From an uncultured Clostridia bacterium (GTDB lineage Bacteria; Bacillota; Clostridia; Oscillospirales; Acutalibacteraceae), in assembly GCA_946186535.1 (NCBI GenBank), contig CAMHNT010000112.1:1-7431 (forward strand): DNA of 7,431 nucleotides, read 5' to 3'. This document shows positions 1 to 6,017 of this stretch, piece after piece. A program made the position numbers and the translations under genes. The notes below the pieces were generated by a model that saw only the letters and a list, made by a program, of their open reading frames with translations, did no database searches and had not been told where the DNA came from. The number at the start of each line of letters is the position of its first letter. The stretch's first letter is position 1.

Positions 1-8
1 GGAAACTG

Positions 9-38
9 CCAACTTTTGAAAAAGTTGGATCAAAACTT
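9..38. repeat. Dispersed hairpin repeat, copy 1
   Basis: A short perfect hairpin lies at 9-28 (9-bp stem CCAACTTTT / AAAAGTTGG, loop GA), continuing into GATCAAAACTT. Bases 15-38 are an exact reverse complement of 7022-7045 at the other end of the window (24 bp). The module also resembles the longer repeats at 104-150 and 5901-5947. No run of T follows the stem on either strand, so it is not a textbook terminator, although it lies downstream of the helicase gene. Confidence 0.7.
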
Positions 39-95
39 TTTCCGGCTTCGCTCCGTCGAAAATTTCTTAAGTTGACGACATTGCCATGCCCCCCG

Positions 96-150
96 CCAGC
101 TTTTTGAAAAAAGCTGGGCAAAAACTGTAACAGTCCTCTTTCAAATATTT
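96..150. repeat. Dispersed hairpin repeat, copy 2, after the helicase gene
   Basis: A perfect hairpin CCAGCTTTTT / AAAAAGCTGG lies at 96-117. Bases 104-150 match 5901-5947 at 41 of 47 positions in the same orientation. It begins 17 bases past the helicase stop codon. Read in the direction of the helicase transcript, the hairpin is followed by CGGGGGGC rather than T residues, so a role as 3'-end stabiliser or repeat is as likely as termination. Confidence 0.75.
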
Positions 151-167
151 TCGCAGCATTAAAGTCC

Positions 168-2543
168 TCAAGCCTTCTGAAGCTGTGCGAATTTCGCCAT
201 GAGCTTCTTTGTTCCGACCTTATCGAATGCTATCTCAAGCAAAACATCATTTCCGATCGGCTGAGCGGAAATAACCATACCCTGACCGAATGCCTTGTGA
301 ACAACGGTGTCTCCGGCAGAAAAATCGGTCGAACCCGAAGCCGCCTTCGGAACAGCCGGAGAAGAAGAAATTGCCTTTGCGCTCGTCATAAGTCTTGCCT
401 TCGGTTTTGCGTTCTCTACGATTTCGGGGTTGCGAACCACAACGACAGGCTGCGTCTCCTCAAGATATTCAAGCGGAATTTCCGTAACGAAAGTAGACGG
501 ACGGTTGTACTTCGTCGAACCGAAGAGCATTCTCGACTTTGACTTGATGAGATAGAGTTCTTCCTTCGCACGGGTTATCGCAACATAAGCAAGACGCCGC
601 TCCTCCTGCATATCCTCACAGTTGTAAATAGCCTGAACGCCGGGGAAGATTCCGTCCTCCATTCCCGGGATAAAGACAACCGGGAACTCCAGACCCTTTG
701 CGCTGTGCATAGTCATGAGAACAACGCTGTCCGCTTCATCGTCATAATTGTCGATATCGGCAATGAGCGAGATTTCCTCGAGGAATCCATAAAGGCTTGC
801 GTCCTCTCCGTTGTCCTCCTCGTACTTCACGATGTTTGTTTTAAGCTCCATGATGTCCTCAAAGCGCTGTTCATGGTCTTCTTTTTCTTTTTTGAGAAAG
901 CTCTTGTAATCGATCGTGTTCACAAGCTCCGTATACATATCACCGAGGCTTACGCTGTCGTCCTCAGCCATATCGGAAAATTTATTTATAAGCGATACAA
1001 AAGACATAAGCTTTGCGGAAGCCTTTCTGAGTGCATCATATTCGTCCGCCCTGCTTATTATCTCAAAAATGCTTACGCCCTCTGCCGCTGCAATATCGGC
1101 AGCCTTTGAAACAGTGGATTCACCTATAGCTCTCTTCGGCTTGTTTATAATACGTCTGAGTCTGATGTTATCGTTAGGATTGTTGATGACCTGAAGATAC
1201 GACGTCATGTCCTTGACGTGCTCACGGTCGTAGAATCTATGTCCGCCGATGAGTCTGTGAGGAATACCGTTTCTTACGAGAGTCTGCTCAAGACTGTTAC
1301 TCTGCGCATTCATTCTGTAGAGAATTGCAAAATCGCTGTACTTTCTGCCGTTTGCAACACCGTCGAGGATCTTGTCCGCAATGAAAGCCGCCTCTTCACG
1401 CTCGGTTTTTACCGTATGGAGATTGATGAGCTTTCCTTCCTCGTTCTCGGTCCAGAGAGTTTTTCCCTTACGCTCGGAGTTGTTTTCGATAACTGCGTTC
1501 GCCGCATTGAGAATCGTCTTTGTACTTCTGTAGTTCTGCTCGAGTCTTATGACGGTTGCATTGTCAAAGGTCTCCTCAAACGAGAGAATATTCTCGATCG
1601 TTGCACCTCTGAACTTGTAGATACTCTGATCGTCGTCGCCCACAACGCAGATATTGTTGTACTTCTCCGCAAGCATGCTGACGAACTTATACTGCACCTT
1701 GTTTGTGTCCTGATACTCGTCAACCATTATGTATTTAAATTTGTTCTGATAGTATTCCAGAACGTCGGGATTTTTTTCGAAAAGAAGAACCGTGTTGACA
1801 AGAAGATCGTCAAAGTCCATGGCGTCCGATGTTTTCAGTCTTTCCTGATAGAGAGCGTAAACCTTGGAAATTTCTATCTTTCTCGTATCCGTTCCGGCGA
1901 GAGACGCAAACTGCCCCGGGAGGATCATGGAATCCTTTGCTCTTGAAATCTCGCCGATAATGGACTTGTGAGAAAGAACCTTGTCGTCAATGTTGAGCTG
2001 TTTCTGACAGTCCTTTATGAGCCTCTTCTGATCCTCGCTGTCATAAACGGTAAACTTCGATGAATAGCCCAGTCTGTCGGCATATCTTCTCAGAATTCTC
2101 GCACAGGTCGAGTGAAAGGTTGCCGCCCAGATATCATTTCCTCCCTGAGGAACTCTTGCGGCGATTCTGTCTTTAAGCTCGCCTGCCGCCTTGTTCGTAA
2201 AAGTAATAGCCAGGATATTCCACGGCTTTGCCGGATAAACCGAAAGCAGATTTTTAACGTAAGGATTAAGCTCGCCGCCGTTTCTGATGAAATCCTTCAT
2301 CTCGTCAACGTCCTCTTCGGTTATGTTGTCCGAGATAAAATCGGCGTGATAAGCATCACCGTACTCAATAAGATTTGCGATCCTGTTTACGAGAACAGTA
2401 GTCTTTCCCGAGCCTGCGCCTGCAAGAATAAGCAGCGGACCGTTCACATGAAAGACGGCTTTCTGCTGCACCTTGTTCATTCGGGAGAACTCTTTTCTCA
2501 TTACTTCTTTTCTTAATTCTATCAAACCTTGTCTGTCAATCAT
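168..2543 (-). CDS. pcrA: UvrD/PcrA-type ATP-dependent 3'-5' DNA helicase
   Basis: Superfamily 1A DNA helicase of 791 residues; the family unwinds DNA 3' to 5' with ATP in nucleotide excision repair, plasmid rolling-circle replication and removal of RecA or stalled RNA polymerase. Motifs visible in order: Q-motif region 22-30, Walker A AGAGSGKT 41-48, motif Ia TFTNKAA 114-120, TFHS 142-145, Walker B VDEYQDTN 274-281, motif III VVGDDDQSIYKFRGA 300-314, motif IV QNYRST 336-341, motif V TMHSAKGLEFP 611-621, motif VI EERRLAYVAITRAK 647-660. The C-terminus (about 741-791, GDTVVHKAFGQGMV) is the Tudor-like domain typical of PcrA. It is longer than Bacillus PcrA, partly because of an insertion at about 61-105 between Walker A and motif Ia. 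The ATG at 2543 has GAAAGG about 13 bases upstream, a long spacing; an in-frame ATG at residue 15 behind AAAAGAAG is the alternative, but residues 9-22 look family-conserved. All catalytic motifs are intact. Confidence 0.97.
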   Translation of the reverse strand: MIDRQGLIELRKEVMRKEFSRMNKVQQKAVFHVNGPLLILAGAGSGKTTVLVNRIANLIEYGDAYHADFISDNITEEDVDEMKDFIRNGGELNPYVKNLLSVYPAKPWNILAITFTNKAAGELKDRIAARVPQGGNDIWAATFHSTCARILRRYADRLGYSSKFTVYDSEDQKRLIKDCQKQLNIDDKVLSHKSIIGEISRAKDSMILPGQFASLAGTDTRKIEISKVYALYQERLKTSDAMDFDDLLVNTVLLFEKNPDVLEYYQNKFKYIMVDEYQDTNKVQYKFVSMLAEKYNNICVVGDDDQSIYKFRGATIENILSFEETFDNATVIRLEQNYRSTKTILNAANAVIENNSERKGKTLWTENEEGKLINLHTVKTEREEAAFIADKILDGVANGRKYSDFAILYRMNAQSNSLEQTLVRNGIPHRLIGGHRFYDREHVKDMTSYLQVINNPNDNIRLRRIINKPKRAIGESTVSKAADIAAAEGVSIFEIISRADEYDALRKASAKLMSFVSLINKFSDMAEDDSVSLGDMYTELVNTIDYKSFLKKEKEDHEQRFEDIMELKTNIVKYEEDNGEDASLYGFLEEISLIADIDNYDDEADSVVLMTMHSAKGLEFPVVFIPGMEDGIFPGVQAIYNCEDMQEERRLAYVAITRAKEELYLIKSKSRMLFGSTKYNRPSTFVTEIPLEYLEETQPVVVVRNPEIVENAKPKARLMTSAKAISSSPAVPKAASGSTDFSAGDTVVHKAFGQGMVISAQPIGNDVLLEIAFDKVGTKKLMAKFAQLQKA

Positions 2544-2574
2544 TTATGTATAAGATCCTTTCAAAGAAATTTTC

Positions 2575-2604
2575 GGAGGAGAACCCGAAGCCTCGTTCTC
2601 CTCC
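2575..2604 (-). other. Perfect hairpin in the helicase leader
   Basis: GGAGGAGAAC (2575-2584) and GTTCTCCTCC (2595-2604) form a 10-bp perfect stem with a 10-base loop, ending 31 bases before the helicase ATG. On the minus strand it is followed by GAAAATTTCTTTG, so there is no T run and it is not a clear intrinsic terminator. If the helicase is transcribed from further upstream, this stem lies in its 5' untranslated region. Confidence 0.6.
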
Positions 2605-2606
2605 CT

Positions 2607-2641
2607 ATTCACTCTTCACTATTCATTATTCACTTTTCACT
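2607..2641. repeat. Five tandem 7-base repeats (ATTCACT-like)
   Basis: Five consecutive heptamers read ATTCACT, CTTCACT, ATTCATT, ATTCACT and TTTCACT. The consensus is ATTCACT on the plus strand and AGTGAAT on the minus strand. The array abuts the hairpin at 2575-2604 and lies between the membrane protein gene and the helicase. Tandem heptamers of this sort can gain or lose units by replication slippage; no function is evident. Confidence 0.75.
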
Positions 2642-2764
2642 TAAAAATAAAATATTTTTGATTTTAGGCGAAAAGAAAACAACGAAATAATAAAGCAGAA
2701 TTTATTTCAATCCGACAACACCGCTTCTTCATACCGTAATATTTTAAAGCACGACAATACGCAT

Positions 2765-3628
2765 TTATTCTTCGCTTCTGTCCCTTGCCAGATCCTCTTC
2801 CGTCTTTAAGGTCGGCATAAACTTTTCGGCGACCTTGCTTCTGCCCTTGATATAGAAAATTCCGAGAACCGAAAATATTATTGCACCAAGGCAGTTTACT
2901 ATCAGATCCTTCATCGTATCCTTGATTCCGATATCAAGATAACCGTCATAATCAAACCTCACCGATTCACCGTTAACTACTCCCTCAAGAGTAGTCCGTA
3001 CATTTTCTATAACCACAGCCGAATTTTCGCCGCTCGGATTCACGACGGTATAAACAGAGGAAATTGTGTTGTAAATGAAATCCTTCTGCATATCCGTTTT
3101 CAAAAAATAGTCCATCCCGAATTCAAAGAATTCCCAGACAACGCCTATGGTCATAGAAAAACAGAACGCAACAAATGCAACAAAAACAGGCGAAGCGGTA
3201 AAGTGAAAATGCGGGTCGTTGTTCAGAATGTCAATCAGTGCAAATCCGATCGCCGCCATCATGAACCCGTTTATGGTGTGAAGCATCGTATCCCACGATT
3301 TGAAGATTCCGTAAAAATTCTGAATTTCTCCGAGTATTTCCGCAGAGAATATAAAAAGCAGAATTACGATTTCAAGAAGCGACGGAAGCTTTATGTTAAG
3401 ACGTCTGTCAACAAATGCAGGCAGCAGAAACAGCACAAGCGTAAATATGCACATGAATGCATTGTAATAGTTCCCGTGCACCATCTGCACCGCAAGCGTC
3501 GCTATAACGAGCAGTCTCAGAATAAAATAGGTTATTACGGTGCTTTTCGGTTTCCCTTTTATATAGCCGTTAAGATCCTGAAGCAATTTTTTCAGACCCT
3601 TTTTGGCTTCATTTTTATGTTCAGCCAT
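2765..3628 (-). CDS. Uncharacterised polytopic membrane protein
   Basis: A 287-residue integral membrane protein; I cannot assign a function. The first 28 residues are Lys-rich and probably cytoplasmic. Hydrophobic segments lie at about 31-50, 54-72, 82-100, 115-133, 146-165 and 244-261. Between helices 5 and 6 is a polar stretch of about 75 residues. Conserved-looking polar residues sit at membrane edges: WDTMLH at 112-117, WEFFEFGMD at 165-173, and LDIGIKDTMKDL at 231-242. The repeated Asp/Glu/His at such positions could mean metal binding or transport, but that is a guess. It resembles hypothetical membrane proteins I associate with Clostridia and, distantly, the DUF2238/YjdF group. The ATG at 3628 has a strong GGAGG seven bases upstream. 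It starts 135 bases after the histidine kinase stop, in the same direction, so co-transcription with the two-component system is possible, but a hairpin lies in the gap. Confidence 0.88.
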   Translation of the reverse strand: MAEHKNEAKKGLKKLLQDLNGYIKGKPKSTVITYFILRLLVIATLAVQMVHGNYYNAFMCIFTLVLFLLPAFVDRRLNIKLPSLLEIVILLFIFSAEILGEIQNFYGIFKSWDTMLHTINGFMMAAIGFALIDILNNDPHFHFTASPVFVAFVAFCFSMTIGVVWEFFEFGMDYFLKTDMQKDFIYNTISSVYTVVNPSGENSAVVIENVRTTLEGVVNGESVRFDYDGYLDIGIKDTMKDLIVNCLGAIIFSVLGIFYIKGRSKVAEKFMPTLKTEEDLARDRSEE

Positions 3629-3653
3629 TCATACACCTCCGTTTGCCTGTATA

Positions 3654-3689
3654 TATCGGTTATAAAAATCAAAAAATATTTTTCCGATA
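3654..3689 (-). other. Bulged hairpin in the leader of the membrane protein gene
   Basis: TATCGG (3654-3659) pairs with CCGATA (3684-3689), continued after a four-base bulge by AAAAAT (3664-3669) with ATTTTT (3678-3683). It lies 14 bases above the ribosome binding site of the membrane protein gene. GATA at 3686-3689 could alternatively pair with TATC at 3735-3738 and extend the palindrome at 3694-3734, so the two structures compete. Confidence 0.4.
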
Positions 3690-3693
3690 AAAC

Positions 3694-3734
3694 AAATTAT
3701 AGATATGCCTGCACTTCAAACATATCTATAATTT
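3694..3734 (-). terminator. Palindrome after the histidine kinase, possible weak terminator
   Basis: Arms AAATTATAGATATG (3694-3707) and CATATCTATAATTT (3721-3734) pair perfectly over 14 bp around a 13-base loop. On the minus strand, 29 bases past the kinase stop, the stem ends in TTT and is followed by GTTTTATC, giving a T-rich tail. Only two of 14 pairs are G-C, so termination would be weak. Each arm contains ATATCTAT or its complement, which also occurs at the two-component promoter, so it could instead be an operator. Confidence 0.4.
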
Positions 3735-3763
3735 TATCAAATTTGTAATTTTAAGTCAATAGA

Positions 3764-5176
3764 TTATTTTTCACTAACCACATTTTCGCTGCTGCCATCC
3801 ACAACAAACGGCAATACAAGCGATATCCTCGTTCCTATATTCTCATAGCTCAGAAGCTCAAAATATCCGTTGTGCTTATCCGCTATCCACTTTGCGATTG
3901 AAAGCCCCAGTCCCGAACCGCCGTTCTGACGGTTTCTCGCCGGGTCGCTTCTGTAGAAGCGTTCAAATATCTTGTCGGCGTCCTCGCTCTTGACTCCTAT
4001 TCCGTAGTCCTGAACGTCGATTGCAAAAAAGTTGTCGTTTCTTTTCTGAAGACGAAGTATGATATCCGTCCCCTCCGGAGAATATTTAACGGCATTGTCG
4101 ACGAGAATTCTCAGACACTGCTTAATAAGCGACGAATCCGCCTGAGAAACAATATCGGCACGAAGATCGAGACTGAATTCGTGAGTTGAGTCTATCATGA
4201 CGAACTCATCATAAATATCGCAAAGAAGTTGATTTATGTTTATTTCTTCAAGTCTCAGAACCGTTCGTCCGCTGTCGCCTCTCGCAAGGAAAAGAAGATT
4301 TTCGACCAGCCTGTTCATGTTGTCCGCTTCGCTTTTTATTGAAGCAATCGATTCATCGAGTATTTCCTTATCCTCTCTGCCCCACCTGTCGAGCATATTC
4401 GCATAGCCCTGAATCACGGCGATAGGCGTCCGAAGCTCGTGAGAAGCGTCGGACACAAAGCGGATCTGGCTTTTGTAGGAATTTCTCGTGCGTTCCAGAA
4501 GATCGTTGATAGCGTCCTCCATTCCGATGAATTCTTTTTTTCCGGTATGGATTTTCTGATCGGGCTTATTCGGAGAAAGGTTGTTGATTGCGTCCTGAAG
4601 AGTCGCAAACTCCTCACCCGTCAGATCTACGTTTTTCAGAGCCTTCGTAACCTGAGTCATGGTGTAGAGAGGTTTAAGCTTTCTGTTGATTTTTATCGGA
4701 ACAAAAATACAGTCAAGCAGCAGCACAATCACCTGAAACGCAGCAATGAACGAAAGCGTTATAAACAGGAACTCACCGAAATAAATAGCAGAGAACATCT
4801 GACTCTGACCTTCCGAGTTATACACCACCAATTTAACGGAACGCATAAATTCACGCAGTGTTTCAACATTACCGTTCACCAAAAACTCAAAACTGCCGAA
4901 TTTATATATCGAGCCGTTCACAACCATTTCGGCATTATACAGAAAAGCACCCGTCAACAATACAATATATGCAATATCGAAAAACAAATTTCCGAAAAAT
5001 TTTGACATAAGTCTTTCAACAGTCAACTGAGCCGCTATGGAACGGCTTTTCTTTTTGGCTTTTGCTATATCTTTATTCTTAGCTTTTTCGTCAATAATAT
5101 TCCCTGATATCTCTTCGTTTACGTTTTCGTCAAAAGATATTTTTTCTTTATCTTTTTTATTCTTCTTTGATGACAT
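3764..5176 (-). CDS. Two-component sensor histidine kinase
   Basis: Membrane sensor kinase of 470 residues, expected to autophosphorylate on His and pass the phosphate to the regulator encoded just upstream. From the ATG: a charged Lys/Glu-rich cytoplasmic N-terminus (1-60), TM1 about 64-80, a short external loop about 81-133, TM2 about 134-159, a HAMP-like linker starting at Pro160 with an apparent insertion, the H-box FVSDASHELRTP (His246), N-box LRILVDNAVKYSP 355-367, G1 box DYGIGV 390-395, F box IFERFYRSDPARNR 404-416 and G2 box GGSGLGLSI 419-427. All catalytic boxes are intact. A GTG at 5185 would add three residues, but AGAGG sits eight bases before the ATG at 5176, which I prefer. The start lies inside the end of the regulator gene (20-base overlap), implying coupled translation. 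The small external loop gives no hint of the signal. Confidence 0.95.
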   Translation of the reverse strand: MSSKKNKKDKEKISFDENVNEEISGNIIDEKAKNKDIAKAKKKSRSIAAQLTVERLMSKFFGNLFFDIAYIVLLTGAFLYNAEMVVNGSIYKFGSFEFLVNGNVETLREFMRSVKLVVYNSEGQSQMFSAIYFGEFLFITLSFIAAFQVIVLLLDCIFVPIKINRKLKPLYTMTQVTKALKNVDLTGEEFATLQDAINNLSPNKPDQKIHTGKKEFIGMEDAINDLLERTRNSYKSQIRFVSDASHELRTPIAVIQGYANMLDRWGREDKEILDESIASIKSEADNMNRLVENLLFLARGDSGRTVLRLEEININQLLCDIYDEFVMIDSTHEFSLDLRADIVSQADSSLIKQCLRILVDNAVKYSPEGTDIILRLQKRNDNFFAIDVQDYGIGVKSEDADKIFERFYRSDPARNRQNGGSGLGLSIAKWIADKHNGYFELLSYENIGTRISLVLPFVVDGSSENVVSEK

Positions 5177-5840
5177 ATCCCACACCTCTGACGGTTGTGA
5201 TTATTTTTATATTGAATTTTTCATCGATTTTCTGACGAAGATATCTTATATAAACATCAACAACATTTGTTTCACCGACATAATCATATCCCCAGACATT
5301 TTCAAGCAGAGTATCTCTCGACATAACTATATTCTTGTTCTGCATGAGAGTCTGCAAAAGCGAGAATTCCTTTGCCGTAAGCTCGACGGGAACACCGTTG
5401 TATGTCACCTTGAAGCGGTTGCTGTCAAGAGTCACTCCGCAGCAGTGGAGAACGGAATTTTTCACGTCGGAAGCTGCCGAGCTGTTTTTGCGCAGCGTCA
5501 CACGGATTCTTGCGAGCAGCTCTTCAATCGCAAACGGCTTTGTGATATAGTCGTCCGCCCCCATGTCAAGCCCGGAAACCTTGTCCATGACAGCGTCACG
5601 GGCAGTCAGCATAATAACGGGAACATCGGACTCACGTCTTATTCTCCTGAGAATTTCAATTCCGTTTATTCCGGGAAGCATTATATCGAGAAGAATCAGA
5701 TCATATCCGCCTTTCTCGGCGAGCGCAAGTCCTGTTCTTCCGTCAAAGGCTTTTTCAACGTCATAGCCCTCATGCTTCAGCTCAAGCTCCACGAAACGGG
5801 CAATTTTTTCTTCGTCCTCAACTATCAGTATTTTCTGCAT
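5157..5840 (-). CDS. OmpR/PhoB-family DNA-binding response regulator
   Basis: Response regulator of 227 residues, the partner of the kinase encoded immediately downstream. The receiver domain (about 1-118) shows the acidic pocket Glu8-Asp9, the phospho-acceptor Asp52 in LLDIMLPG, the switch Thr79 in MLTARD and Lys101 in KPF. A short linker leads to a winged-helix DNA-binding domain (about 129-225) with LTAKEFSLL, VWGYDY, VDVYIRYLRQKID and the terminal VRGVGYVI typical of the OmpR/PhoB class. Length is normal for the family and no key residue is missing. The ATG at 5840 has GGAGG six bases upstream. A near-consensus promoter lies about 130 bases upstream, leaving a leader that contains a copy of the dispersed repeat. 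Phosphorylation is expected to promote dimerisation and promoter binding. The particular family member (for example VicR, CssR, ArlR) cannot be named from sequence alone. Confidence 0.97.
   Translation of the reverse strand: MQKILIVEDEEKIARFVELELKHEGYDVEKAFDGRTGLALAEKGGYDLILLDIMLPGINGIEILRRIRRESDVPVIMLTARDAVMDKVSGLDMGADDYITKPFAIEELLARIRVTLRKNSSAASDVKNSVLHCCGVTLDSNRFKVTYNGVPVELTAKEFSLLQTLMQNKNIVMSRDTLLENVWGYDYVGETNVVDVYIRYLRQKIDEKFNIKIITTVRGVGYVIKEE
5185..5189 (-). promoter_or_regulatory. Ribosome binding site deciding the histidine kinase start
   Basis: AGAGG on the minus strand lies eight bases before the ATG at 5176 and is followed by TGTGGGAT. The GTG at 5185 begins on the last base of this site and has no ribosome binding site of its own, so the ATG is the better start. 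The site lies within the last codons of the response regulator, which favours coupled translation. Confidence 0.65.
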
Positions 5841-5900
5841 GGTACACCTCCGTAAGCTGTTTTAATTTGTTGTGAAGAACATTAAAGTTTCGCTCAAGCC

Positions 5901-5947
5901 TTGAAAAAAGCCGGGCAGAAACTTTTACCGTCCTCTTTCAAAAATTT
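5901..5947. repeat. Dispersed repeat, copy 3, in the two-component operon leader
   Basis: This 47-base stretch matches 104-150 at 41 positions, including the exact run GTCCTCTTTCAAA. The hairpin arm of copy 2 is not kept here: upstream bases are CTCAAGCC, so the stem does not form. It lies between the predicted promoter (5968-5996) and the regulator start and would therefore be in the untranslated leader of the mRNA. Confidence 0.75.
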
Positions 5948-5967
5948 ACTCATCTATAGGTATATCT

Positions 5968-5996
5968 ATTATAAAGCATTACTCCTGTTTTTTCAA
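5968..5996 (-). promoter_or_regulatory. Sigma-A type promoter of the two-component operon
   Basis: On the minus strand there is a -35 box TTGAAA (5996-5991), a 17-base spacer and a perfect -10 box TATAAT (5973-5968). Transcription would start near 5961, about 120 bases before the regulator ATG. The promoter begins 22 bases past the lipase stop codon, so the regulator and kinase need not depend on read-through from the lipase gene. The hexamer ATCTAT occurs twice, 12 bases apart (5952-5957 and 5964-5969), spanning the -10 box and start site; it is a candidate but unproven binding site. Confidence 0.75.
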
Positions 5997-6017
5997 TAAT
6001 CGAATATAAAATATCGC

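Noticed and set aside
96..117. Hairpin as rho-independent terminator of the helicase
   Set aside because: The stem is good, but on the minus strand it is followed by CGGGGGGC with no T run. It recurs as part of a dispersed repeat, so I annotated it as a repeat.
1218..1946. 242-residue open frame on the plus strand inside the helicase gene
   Set aside because: It lies wholly antisense to the intact helicase motifs, and its translation shows no domain. The opposite-strand frame is kept open by the codon use of the real gene.
2642..2764. Promoter for the helicase
   Set aside because: Several AT-rich hexamers resemble -10 boxes, but none pairs with a good -35 box at 16-18 bases; the best (TTGTCG, 18 bases, TATGAA) is too weak to list.
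3203..3748. 181-residue plus-strand open frame
   Set aside because: It is antisense to the membrane protein gene, rich in Lys, Arg and His, and has no recognisable domain or good ribosome binding site.
4439..5005. 188-residue plus-strand open frame inside the histidine kinase
   Set aside because: It is antisense to the conserved kinase core and has no domain signal.
5037..5855. 272-residue open frame on the plus strand with a hydrophobic start
   Set aside because: It is antisense to the whole response regulator and the start of the kinase. The apparent signal-like N-terminus is the complement of the kinase's Lys-rich region.
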